Source: Paractinoplanes maris (GTDB lineage: Bacteria; Actinomycetota; Actinomycetes; Mycobacteriales; Micromonosporaceae). Taken from it: 64,000 nt of DNA. Location of the stretch: assembly GCF_023544465.1 (NCBI RefSeq), contig NZ_JALPVL010000016.1:1-64000 (forward strand). The letters are read 5' to 3'. The notes under the pieces are model-generated. The model was given only the letters and a program-made list of their open reading frames with translations, had not been told where the DNA came from and ran no database searches. Positions 32,826-40,813 of the stretch are shown piece by piece. Within the stretch, counting starts at the first letter, position 1, and every line of letters begins with the position of its first letter. A program made the position numbers and the translations under genes.

Positions 32826-34822
32826 GGTCGGTTCGTCAACGGCCGGCCCCGGTCGAGCGAGCACCCTCGCCGCCGGGGCCGGGCTCGCTCACGACGACCC
32901 AGCGGCGGCTGGGCCGGGACTGGCGGCTGGCGGCCTTGTTCCTGGCCCCCACGGCAGCGCTGGTCGGCGTGCTCGTCCTCGTCCCGATCGTCCGGTCGAT
33001 CGTCACCAGCACCACCGAGCGGCACGGGGCGGACAGCGTCTTCGTCGGGCTGGGCAACTACCTCGCCCTGGCCGGCGACGAGCAATTCCGTACGGGCGTG
33101 GTGAACTCGTTCGTCTTCACCGCGTACGCCGAGATCTTCAAGGTCGTCCTGGGGCTGGCCGCCGCCCTGCTGCTGCACAACCGGCGCCGCGGGCGGGCCC
33201 TGCTGACCGGGCTGCTGCTGATCCCGTGGGTGGTGCCGACGGTGGTGACGGCGTTCAGCTGGCGCTCGCTGCTCGACCCGATCTTCGGCAGTGTGAACGC
33301 CCTGCTCACCGCGTCGGGGATCGGGCCGCTGCTGGCCTCGGCGCACCTGGTCGACAGCTGGCCCGCGGGCTGGTTGTCCGACCCGTCACTGGCCATGCCG
33401 TCGGTGATCCTGGTCAACGTGTGGAAGGGGGTGCCGTTCTTCACCATCTGCTTCCTGGCCGGGCTCAAGGCGATCCCGGCCGACCAGTACGAGGCGGCCA
33501 CCATCGACGGTGCCTCGGCGTGGCAGCGGTTCACCCACGTGACGCTGCCCGGGCTGCGCCACGTGATCACCGTGACGGTGACCCTGTCGTCGATCTGGAC
33601 GTTCAACAACTTCGACCTGGTCTGGTTGCTGACCCAGGGCGGACCGGGTGACGTGACCGCGCCGTACGTGCTCGTGGCCTACTCCAAAGCGATCCTCCAG
33701 CTGCAGTACGGCGCCGGGGCGGCGGTCACGCTGGTCATGCTGCCGATCATCGGCGGGCTGGTGTTCTTCCTGGTCCGGTTGCTGCGCCAGGACGCCGGCA
33801 ACGCCCCGCCGGGGCCGCCCGGACCGGTGCGCCGGTCATTGCCGTGGGTCCTCACCGCGGCCTTCACCGGCCTGCTGTTCTGGGCGTCGCCGCAGATCTT
33901 CTGGAAGGCGGCGGTGGTCCTCGGCGTGATCCTGCTGATCGCGGCGGCGGTCGGCCGGGTGGTCTCGACGCTGCGGGCGCGGGGCGGTCGCCGGGCGTCG
34001 TCGCTGGTGTCGGGCCTCGGCTCCGGGGTGGCGACGGCCGGGCTGCTGGCCTTCGTGCTGGGCCCGATCTATTGGATCGCCGTCACCGCCTTCAAGACCG
34101 AGGGCCAGGTCGTGACCCGGATGAACGACCTGTGGCCGACGCCGTGGAGCTTGGAGCAGTTCGGCGCCCTGTTCACCAACCAGCCGTTCGGCCGCTGGTA
34201 TCTCAACACCGTTCTCGTCTCGGGTGCGTCGACTGTGGTGGCTCTGATCTGCGCCGTGCTGGGCGGTTACGCGCTGGCCCGGCTGCGATTCCGCGGGGCG
34301 CAGGGTTTCACCGTCACGGTGCTGCTGACCTACGTGATGCCGGGTGCGCTGCTGTTCATCCCGCTGTATCAGCTGCTCATCGGGGCGCGGCTCACCGACT
34401 CGTTGTGGTCGCTGGTGGTGACGTACCCGACCTTCACGCTGCCGTTCGCCACCTGGCTGCTGGCCGGGTATTTCGCGTCGATCCCGGTCGAGCTGGAGGA
34501 GGCCGCGCTGGTCGACGGCTGCTCCCGGGTCCAGGCGTTCGGCCGGGTGGTGCTGCCGCTGGCCAAGCCGGGGCTGCTCGCGGTCGCGCTGTTCACCCTG
34601 ACCAACGCGTGGAACGAGTTCCTCTTCGCCTTCGTGTTCATCACCAAGGACGAGTACAAGACGCTCCCCGTCGGAATGCAGTCGATGATCGCCGGGGACG
34701 TCGTGCCCCAGGGTCAGCTCGCCGCGGCGTCGCTGCTCGTGAGCATCCCGGTCGTGGTCATGTACGCCTTCGGGCAGCGCTTCCTGACCGAGGGACTGAC
34801 CGCCGGAGCGGTGAAGGGCTGA
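32822..34822 (+). CDS. Fused ABC sugar permease (MalF-like and MalG-like in one chain)
   Basis: 666 residues. Residues 1 to about 330 resemble UgpA/MalF permeases with the EAA loop QYEAATIDGASAWQRFTHVT. A bridge of about 80 residues includes two extra hydrophobic segments. From about 400 on, the chain resembles UgpE/MalG, with EEAALVDGCSRVQAF as its EAA loop and a conserved LPFATWLLAGYF. Normally these are two genes. No internal stop or shift is seen, so this is a true single ORF. GTG 32822 overlaps the binding-protein stop. Confidence 0.9.
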   Translation: MRSVRQRPAPVERAPSPPGPGSLTTTQRRLGRDWRLAALFLAPTAALVGVLVLVPIVRSIVTSTTERHGADSVFVGLGNYLALAGDEQFRTGVVNSFVFTAYAEIFKVVLGLAAALLLHNRRRGRALLTGLLLIPWVVPTVVTAFSWRSLLDPIFGSVNALLTASGIGPLLASAHLVDSWPAGWLSDPSLAMPSVILVNVWKGVPFFTICFLAGLKAIPADQYEAATIDGASAWQRFTHVTLPGLRHVITVTVTLSSIWTFNNFDLVWLLTQGGPGDVTAPYVLVAYSKAILQLQYGAGAAVTLVMLPIIGGLVFFLVRLLRQDAGNAPPGPPGPVRRSLPWVLTAAFTGLLFWASPQIFWKAAVVLGVILLIAAAVGRVVSTLRARGGRRASSLVSGLGSGVATAGLLAFVLGPIYWIAVTAFKTEGQVVTRMNDLWPTPWSLEQFGALFTNQPFGRWYLNTVLVSGASTVVALICAVLGGYALARLRFRGAQGFTVTVLLTYVMPGALLFIPLYQLLIGARLTDSLWSLVVTYPTFTLPFATWLLAGYFASIPVELEEAALVDGCSRVQAFGRVVLPLAKPGLLAVALFTLTNAWNEFLFAFVFITKDEYKTLPVGMQSMIAGDVVPQGQLAAASLLVSIPVVVMYAFGQRFLTEGLTAGAVKG

Positions 34823-34830
34823 CCGTGGTC

Positions 34831-35877
34831 TCAGAGCGATGCGACCGAGCGCTCCACCCGGGCCCGGAGCTCCTCGGGGAGCGGGGCGAAGCCGGCGCGG
34901 GCGGCCGTGTCCTGGCCGTCGCTGCTCGCCGCGTACGCCAGGAAACTCTTGGCCAGCGCGGAGGTGCCCTGCCGGCAGGCGATCTCGTAGGTGAGGAGAA
35001 CCAGCGGGTAGGCCAGCGGGTCGCCGATCCGGTAATCGAGTTCGAGGCGCAGGTCGCCGTCGGTGCCCACGATCTCGGCGCCGGCCACCGTGCGGGCCGC
35101 CGCGGAGTCACTCAGGGCCACGAACTCGCCGGCGGCGTTGCCGACCCGTGCGGTCGGCAGGTTCGCATAGCGGGCGTACGACGCCTCGACGTAGCCGATG
35201 GCGCCGTCGGTGCGCTCGATCGCGGACACCACCCGGTTGCTGCCCTCGGCGGCGACGCCACCCTTGGCCGGCCAAGCCGATCCCGACGACAGCCGCCACT
35301 CGCCCGGCGCCGTGACCGCGAGGAACCTGGTGAAATTGTCGGTCGTGCCGGAGCTGTCGGAGCGGTGGACCGGGCGGATCACGGTGCCCGGCAGCGGCAC
35401 TCCCGGGTTGTCGGCCTTGATCCGCTGGTCGTTCCACCGGGTGATCCGGCCGGTGAAGATGCGGGCGATCGTGGCCGGCGACAGCCGCAGGTCGTCGACC
35501 CCGGTCACGGTGAAGGCGAGGGCGATCGGCCCGGCGACCATCGGCAGGTGCAGCACCGGGCCCCGGCACCGAGCGGTCGCCCGGGCCTGCTCGCCGGGGG
35601 CGACCGGGGAGTCGGAGCCGGCGAAGTCGCCGGTGCCCGCATAGAAGCCGCGGCGGCCGTCGCCCGAGCCCACACTCGCGTACTCGATGGTCGCCTCGGC
35701 GCAGCCGACCTGGTAGTCCTTGATCCAGGCGCTGACCGCGTTGGCCTGAGCCGACGAGCCCTGGGCGGTGATCGAGCCCGGGGCGCAGTCGAGGGAGGCT
35801 CGGTCCACGGTGCTCGCGGAGTCGCAGGCCGCGATGCCGAGCAGCAGGGCGGCCGCGGCGATCACCCGCATCTTCAT
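34831..35877 (-). CDS. PstS-like periplasmic-binding lipoprotein
   Basis: 348 residues. Signal with lipobox IAAC near residue 18. The body resembles phosphate-binding PstS: GSITAQGSSAQANAV, DFAGSDSPV, IFTGRITRWNDQRI and RSDSSGTTDNF. These residues form the anion pocket in true PstS. However, no pstCAB genes are nearby; the partner 10 bases upstream is a GlnX-like receptor, so a sensing role is plausible. ATG 35877 follows GAGGAGG. Convergent with the fused permease (8-base gap). Confidence 0.8.
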   Translation of the reverse strand: MKMRVIAAAALLLGIAACDSASTVDRASLDCAPGSITAQGSSAQANAVSAWIKDYQVGCAEATIEYASVGSGDGRRGFYAGTGDFAGSDSPVAPGEQARATARCRGPVLHLPMVAGPIALAFTVTGVDDLRLSPATIARIFTGRITRWNDQRIKADNPGVPLPGTVIRPVHRSDSSGTTDNFTRFLAVTAPGEWRLSSGSAWPAKGGVAAEGSNRVVSAIERTDGAIGYVEASYARYANLPTARVGNAAGEFVALSDSAAARTVAGAEIVGTDGDLRLELDYRIGDPLAYPLVLLTYEIACRQGTSALAKSFLAYAASSDGQDTAARAGFAPLPEELRARVERSVASL

Positions 35878-35887
35878 GGCAGCCTCC

Positions 35888-37201
35888 TCAGCGGTATTCG
35901 GCAAAGCGTCGGCGGACCGACAGGGGCACCAGCAGGATCACCAGGCCCAGCACGACCGCCGGAACGAACGGCCAGCCGGTCAGCAGTACCCGGGCGTCAC
36001 GCACGGCCACCTCGAAGTCGTCCCGGCGCGACGCGGTGATGCCGGCGACCGCGGCGTCGAAGTAGGCGAAGTCGAACGACGCGTCGCCGCGCCGGATGCC
36101 GGTCAGGGCGGTGATCGCCTCCGCCTTCCGACCGGCGTCGGCCAGCTTGACGATCCGCTCGTGCCCGGCGCGGTACGCCTGCCAGCGCCGCACCACCTGC
36201 TCGGTGCTATCAGGGCCGACGTCCCGGCCGCCGGCCACGGCCGGCAGGCCGCTGTCCCCCGCCTCGAGCCCGCCGGCCTTGCGATCGAAGTCCTGCCGGT
36301 AGAGGTCCAGGCGGTTGCTGATCAGGTAGCGCGACGTGTCGGCCGAGGCGTCGTAGCTGATCGCGCGGGCCCGGGTCAGATCGAGGAACGGGATCAGGCT
36401 CTCGTCGCGGGCCCGGCTCAGCACCTGGCCCTGCAGGATCAGGACGGCGGCCATCGGGACGAGCAGCAGCACGGTCAACGCCGTCGCCGTGATCAGCGCC
36501 GGGTTGAGCAGACGGCGGAAGCGGCGGGCCAGGAACACCTGCAGGCCGATCAACAGGATCAGCAGGGCGCCACCGAGAAGCACCGCGATCGTCACTCCGG
36601 CGATCTCGGTCGCGCGCTGGGACCCGTACGCGTCGTCGAGCCTTTTCTCACTGGCCTCGCGCAGTCTGGTGGCCGCCGGGAGCAGGTCGAGGTGCAGCAC
36701 GTTGGTGGCCTGCGTGTAGTAGCCGGCGGCGGACGGCCCGGCGGTCAGCGCCTGCCAGACCCGTTCGCGGTAGGACCCGAGACCATGCAGGAGCTCGAGG
36801 ACGATGGCGCGCTCACCGTCGCCGGTCACCGTGGTCAGCGAGCGCTGCAGGCTCTCGTCGACCTGGCGGCCGCGTTCCCGATAGGTGCCGAGCGCGTCGA
36901 CGCGGCTGCCGGCCAGCTCATCGCGGCCGGAGGTGAGGACGAGCCGGGCGACCTGGGCGTCGAGGTCGCTGAGGGCGAAGTAGAGGTCGGCGGCGTTGGC
37001 GGCCTGCGGAGCGGCCTGGTCGCCGATGATGCGAGCCTGCTGCTGCACCCGGGCCATGACCAGACAGGCCGCGAGGAGCAGCACGGCCGCGGTGAGGACG
37101 GAGACCACGACCCACCGGCGCAGCTGGGCCGGAGTGTCCCGGCGCGCCGTCGAGATCGGCCTCGGAGGGCTCAGCACGGGCGACCCGGTCACTGCGGACA
37201 C
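35888..37201 (-). CDS. GlnX-like four-TM membrane receptor
   Basis: About 437 residues. Helix 1 near 30-50, a first extracytoplasmic helical region (about 55-200), two helices near 205-265 around a short RRFRRLLNP loop, a second extracytoplasmic helical region (about 265-400) and a final helix (about 405-428). Two 4HB-like sensor modules with four membrane spans match mycobacterial GlnX, the partner of GlnH and PknG. Here it is followed by a PstS-like lipoprotein, and no kinase is present. Start uncertain: GTG 37201 or GTG 37192. Confidence 0.65.
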   Translation of the reverse strand: MSAVTGSPVLSPPRPISTARRDTPAQLRRWVVVSVLTAAVLLLAACLVMARVQQQARIIGDQAAPQAANAADLYFALSDLDAQVARLVLTSGRDELAGSRVDALGTYRERGRQVDESLQRSLTTVTGDGERAIVLELLHGLGSYRERVWQALTAGPSAAGYYTQATNVLHLDLLPAATRLREASEKRLDDAYGSQRATEIAGVTIAVLLGGALLILLIGLQVFLARRFRRLLNPALITATALTVLLLVPMAAVLILQGQVLSRARDESLIPFLDLTRARAISYDASADTSRYLISNRLDLYRQDFDRKAGGLEAGDSGLPAVAGGRDVGPDSTEQVVRRWQAYRAGHERIVKLADAGRKAEAITALTGIRRGDASFDFAYFDAAVAGITASRRDDFEVAVRDARVLLTGWPFVPAVVLGLVILLVPLSVRRRFAEYR

Positions 37202-37392
37202 GGCCCCAAGATAAGGGACCCAGGCAATTCCGCGAATAGCCGGAATCGCCATTTCCGGCCGTTAACCTGGCGTCCATGCGCCATTCTTGAAGACCCTTCG
37301 GTGATGTCGCCGAATTGCTTTCGCCCGGCTCGGGCGGGCCGCTGGGCGGGACCGGCCGAGCGCGACGGCCATCGGCGCGCCACAATGCATCG

Positions 37393-38436
37393 GTGCGAAT
37401 CGGGCGGATCCTGGCGGCAACGGTCATGGTGGCGGCGGCGGTGGCGGGCCTCCTGGCGTACGCGCGGGTGCAGTCCCAGCGCGCGGTCAGCCTCGCGCCG
37501 TCCGGCCCGGTCGGGCGCCTGACCGACCTGTGGGTCGACCGCTCCCGCACCGACCAGTTCGCGCCGCTCGGCGGCACGCCGCGGATGCTGGCGGCCTGGG
37601 TCTGGTATCCGGCGGCGGCCGGCGCCCGCGGACCCGAGTCGGACTACGCGCCGGGCGAGTGGGCCGGCCTGCATCGGTTCGGCTGGGCGTCGACCGCGCT
37701 GGACCGCGTACGCACCGGGACGCGGGACGGCACACCCGTGGCCCAGGGACGTTTTCCGGTCGTGGTGCTGCTGCCCGACCTGGGTCTGTCGGCCCCCCAG
37801 TACGCGGCGGTGGCGTCGGGCCTGGCCGCGCGGGGCAACCTGGTCGTCGGCGTGACCCCCACCTACAGCTCACGCCTGACCGTGATCGACGGCCGGCCGG
37901 TGGCGGCCAGCGCCGCGGGGTCCGCGTCGGGCCGGACCGACCAGCTGGTCGCGGTGTGGGCGGCCGACGCCCGGTTCGCCGCCCAGCGCGCCGCCCTGCA
38001 GTTCGGCTCCCGGGCCGACCGGGCCGAGATCGCGTACGTGGGTCACGGGCTGGGCGGCACCGCGGCGATCGAGGCCTGCCGGCTCGACGGTCGTTGCGCC
38101 GGCGCCGTCTCGCTCGACGGCGCTCCCGGAGGTGCCGCGGCCGCGGACGGTCTCGGCCGCCCGCTGCTGCTGCTCAACGCGGGCACCACCGCCGCCCCGG
38201 CCGGACGGGCTTTCACCGTGGCGGGCGCCGGCCGGCTGTCGTTCACCGACTTCGCCGCCTACCGGGTGGCGGCACCGCTGCGCCGGACTCTGCCGCTGGG
38301 CACCATCGACGGCCGCCGCGCGCTGGCCATCACGATCGACTACACCGGAACGTTCCTGCGGGCCGCGACCCGGGGCAAGACGTGGCAGGCGCCCGCCTAC
38401 CCCGAGGTTCGCGAAGCCACGCTCCTCAGCCGGTGA
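37393..38436 (+). CDS. Degenerate PAF-acetylhydrolase-like alpha/beta hydrolase
   Basis: 347 residues. N-terminal membrane anchor about 4-22, then an alpha/beta-hydrolase domain with FPVVVLLPDLGLSAPQYAAV and LNAGTTAAP. The nucleophile elbow reads GHGLGG, so the expected Ser is Gly219 (codon GGG at 38047-38049). The usual His before SFTD is Arg281 (AGRLSFTD). The acid Asp242 (SLDGAP) is kept. It is therefore probably a non-catalytic relative with a binding or structural role outside the membrane. GTG 37393 is the likely start, with a weak ribosome site. Confidence 0.7.
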   Translation: MRIGRILAATVMVAAAVAGLLAYARVQSQRAVSLAPSGPVGRLTDLWVDRSRTDQFAPLGGTPRMLAAWVWYPAAAGARGPESDYAPGEWAGLHRFGWASTALDRVRTGTRDGTPVAQGRFPVVVLLPDLGLSAPQYAAVASGLAARGNLVVGVTPTYSSRLTVIDGRPVAASAAGSASGRTDQLVAVWAADARFAAQRAALQFGSRADRAEIAYVGHGLGGTAAIEACRLDGRCAGAVSLDGAPGGAAAADGLGRPLLLLNAGTTAAPAGRAFTVAGAGRLSFTDFAAYRVAAPLRRTLPLGTIDGRRALAITIDYTGTFLRAATRGKTWQAPAYPEVREATLLSR

Positions 38437-39016
38437 CGCCGGCCGGTGGGGGCGTCCACTCGGGATCACGGCCGATGAAGCCCAGCATCTTGGCCTGAGC
38501 GTCGGCGTCGTCCTTGACCGGGACCCGCGGACCGTACTGCCCGGAGGACCTCAGGATCTCGTCCATCGGCTCCAGCCCGGCCAGCAACTGGGCGCAGAAC
38601 TCGGGGTCGAGGCGGTCGTCCTGGCCGGTGGCCCGGGCGAGATCCCAGGTGTGCATGAAGATGTCGGTGGTGTAGAACCGGTCGACTGCCTGGTCCAGTG
38701 GCAACTCGCCGATGTGCGGGTTGGTGAGCCGCCGGTCGGCGGTGGCCGGGTCGTCGAGCAGCGCCTGCACGGCGTCGACGTGGGCCTGCCAGGCGCCGGC
38801 CGGGTCGTCGTCGACCGATGGGCCGGCCGGAAGCCGTACGCCGGAACCGCCCTCCAGGAACGGCGGGAACCATTCCACCAGGTGGCGCACCACGTCACGG
38901 GCGGTCCAGGCCGCGACCGGGGACGGCACGTCCCAGGACCGGGTGCCCCGGACGCGGTCGGTGAACAGCCCACCGACCTCCCGGTGCCGCTCGGCGGGAT
39001 TGTCAGACAGCGTCAC
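38426..39016 (-). CDS. TIGR03086-family (DinB/maleylpyruvate isomerase-like) protein
   Basis: 196 residues, four-helix DinB-like fold. The segment TARDVVRHLVEWFP supplies the first metal-type histidine, and FMHTWDLARATGQD the second, as in the mycothiol-dependent maleylpyruvate isomerase N-terminal family. Possible mycothiol-dependent transferase, substrate unknown. GTG 39016 overlaps the SRPBCC gene by 14 bases, making a three-gene unit ArsR-SRPBCC-TIGR03086. The 3' end overlaps the convergent hydrolase by 11 bases. Confidence 0.8.
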   Translation of the reverse strand: MTLSDNPAERHREVGGLFTDRVRGTRSWDVPSPVAAWTARDVVRHLVEWFPPFLEGGSGVRLPAGPSVDDDPAGAWQAHVDAVQALLDDPATADRRLTNPHIGELPLDQAVDRFYTTDIFMHTWDLARATGQDDRLDPEFCAQLLAGLEPMDEILRSSGQYGPRVPVKDDADAQAKMLGFIGRDPEWTPPPAGVTG

Positions 39017-39479
39017 GGGTGATCAGCTCCTCCAGTTTGGTGTAACCCTCGTTGATGCCGACCTCCATGCCGCTGCGGAGCCACGCGTCCCGGCTCTCGA
39101 AGCTCTCCACCAGGGACTGCGCGTGCAGCCGGGTGCGGCCGTGGCCGAGATCGGTGAACCACAGCGTCCCCAGCGACACGCCGTCGGGGTCGCCCTCGTA
39201 GGTGAACGTCTGCACGATGCGGTCGGGCCGGATCTCGTGGAAGCAGCCGTGGAACGCGAACTCCTCGCCGTCACGCACGGACACGTAGCGGAAGCTGCCG
39301 CCGGTGCGCGCGTCCCAATGGTCGACGCGCGTCTCCAGCGAGCTGGGCCCGATCCACCGCACGAAGAGCTCGGGGTCGGTGTGCGCCCGCAGCAGTTGCC
39401 CCGGCGTGGCCGCGAAGTCGCGGGTCAGGCGGATGATCGGCAGCTGCGGATCGGCTTCGATCGCGGTCTCGGTCCTCAC
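39003..39479 (-). CDS. SRPBCC/AHSA1-family protein (cassette 1)
   Basis: 158 residues of the START/Bet v1-like AHSA1 fold: LTRDFAATPGQLLRAHTDPE, FVRWIGPSSLETRVDHWDAR and GGSFRYVSVRDGEEFAFHG. The fold forms a hydrophobic pocket; ligands of this subgroup are mostly unknown. GTG 39479 overlaps the ArsR stop as GTGA (39476-39479). Pairing ArsR with an AHSA1 protein is a common actinobacterial arrangement. Confidence 0.85.
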   Translation of the reverse strand: MRTETAIEADPQLPIIRLTRDFAATPGQLLRAHTDPELFVRWIGPSSLETRVDHWDARTGGSFRYVSVRDGEEFAFHGCFHEIRPDRIVQTFTYEGDPDGVSLGTLWFTDLGHGRTRLHAQSLVESFESRDAWLRSGMEVGINEGYTKLEELITRDAV

Positions 39480-39832
39480 GCCACATTTCCCTTCCGCTCG
39501 TCGATCGGTTGCTCGTCCATCTCGGCCAGGACCGTGTCGAGGCGGCGGTAACGCTCCTCGGCCTGGCGCCGGTATCGCTCGATCCACTTGTCCATGAGGT
39601 CGAAGACCTCGGCCTCGAGCCGCACCGGCCGGGGTTGCGGCCCGGGTCGCCGGCTGACCACCCCGGCGTCCTCGAGCACCTTGAGGTGTTTGTAGACCGC
39701 CTGGAGCGACATCTGATAGGGCTCGGCGAGCTCGTTGACGGTCGCGTCCCCGGCCGCGAGCCGGCTCACCAGGTCGCGCCGGGTGGGGTCGGCGAGCGCC
39801 GCGAACACCAGGGACAGCTCGTCTGCGGACAC
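39476..39832 (-). CDS. ArsR-family regulator (cassette 1)
   Basis: 118 residues with a winged HTH: FAALADPTRRDLVSRLAAGD, then MSLQAVYKHLKVLEDAGVV. It has no CxC metal site, so it is of the metal-independent ArsR type. GTG 39832 follows GGAGGTG. Upstream TTGACT (39865-39870, minus strand) and two CTTTCAACC direct repeats may form the promoter/operator region. Probably autoregulates the three-gene cassette. Confidence 0.87.
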   Translation of the reverse strand: MSADELSLVFAALADPTRRDLVSRLAAGDATVNELAEPYQMSLQAVYKHLKVLEDAGVVSRRPGPQPRPVRLEAEVFDLMDKWIERYRRQAEERYRRLDTVLAEMDEQPIDERKGNVA

Positions 39833-39919
39833 GGCACCTCCAAGCTTTAAACTTGCCGGTTGAAAGTCAACGTAGTCGGCTCCGCCCACGGCGTCAACCG
39901 AAAGGTTGAAAGGGCAGCT

Positions 39920-40114
39920 CTACGCGTCTTCGGCCAGACGCAGGGCGGTGGTCAACCGGCTCATCTTCGCCGCCGACAAGACCCCGATCCGGGCCACGAG
40001 GTGCTCGGCGGCCAGGTGCGTCCGCCAGGTGCAGAAGACGTGGCCCGCCGGTCCCAGCAGGACGACCGGCTGAGGGCCGTCCAGCTCGGCCAGCCACACT
40101 TCGCCCCGTTTCAC
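39920..40114 (-). pseudogene. Shortened MazF/PemK-like ORF
   Basis: 64 residues from GTG 40112-40114. It opens with KRGEVWLAEL, the MazF/PemK start, and ends with a helix KMSRLTTALRL like the last helix of MazF. The middle strands (about 40 residues in a full protein) are missing. No antitoxin gene is adjacent. Most likely a decayed toxin or a minimal relic; it could still be expressed. Confidence 0.5.
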
Positions 40115-40302
40115 GCCCCAGACTCTACGAGCACGCCCTCGCCGGCGTGGGGTAGGTTGTCGCCGTGACTGCCGGGTCGGCCTTGGGCCATTACCGAGTG
40201 GGGCACCCGGCCGGCGCTTGATGCGCGGCCGGGCTCGAGGCCCGCCACCGCTTTCTGTTCTCCCAGCGCACTTTCCGTTCCGGGACACACAGAAAGCGAC
40301 CT

Positions 40303-40728
40303 ATGCCGAACCCTTTCAACCAGCAGATCATCGACGAGTTCCGAGCCAACGGCGGACGCGTGGGCGGCCCCTTCGCCGGCAGCGAGCTCATCCTCCTGAC
40401 CACCCGCGGCGCCCGCTCCGGGAAACTCCACACCACTCCCCTGGGCTTCCTGCGCGACGGCGACCGCATCCTGCTGATCGCCTCCGCCGCCGGCGCTCCG
40501 CATCACCCCGACTGGTTCCACAACCTGCGAGCCGATCCACGGGTGACGATCGAGACCGGTTCCGAGACGTACGAGGCCCAGGCCGAACCCTTGACAGCCG
40601 AGGACCGCGACAAGGCCTTCACCCGGGCAGCCGCCGACAACCCGGGCTGGTCTGACTACCAGGCAAAGACCACCCGGACGATCCCGGTGGTCGCCGTGAC
40701 CCGCGTCAACGCCGAGCGAGTCGCATAG
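40303..40728 (+). CDS. Deazaflavin (F420)-dependent nitroreductase-like protein, DDN family
   Basis: 141 residues of the split beta-barrel DDN fold: LILLTTRGARSGKLHTTPLGF (F420 phosphate region), APHHPDWFHNLRADPRVTIE and WSDYQAKTTRTIPVVAV. Members use reduced F420 to act on quinones or nitro compounds, or simply bind F420. This supports an F420-producing actinomycete. The ATG has only a weak ribosome site (GAAAGCG). A strong hairpin follows 28 bases after the stop. Confidence 0.87.
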   Translation: MPNPFNQQIIDEFRANGGRVGGPFAGSELILLTTRGARSGKLHTTPLGFLRDGDRILLIASAAGAPHHPDWFHNLRADPRVTIETGSETYEAQAEPLTAEDRDKAFTRAAADNPGWSDYQAKTTRTIPVVAVTRVNAERVA

Positions 40729-40756
40729 CACCCATCGCCACCGCGATGACGCCACG

Positions 40757-40784
40757 GGAGCCGCGGCTGAACAGCCGCGGCTCC
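40757..40784. terminator. Bidirectional hairpin terminator
   Basis: GGAGCCGCGGCTG (40757-40769) and CAGCCGCGGCTCC (40772-40784) form a perfect 13-bp stem with a tight AA loop, between the convergent DDN-like and chemoreceptor genes. Confidence 0.85.
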
Positions 40785-40813
40785 TGCCGTCGTCGATGAT
40801 CAGCCTGGCTCCG

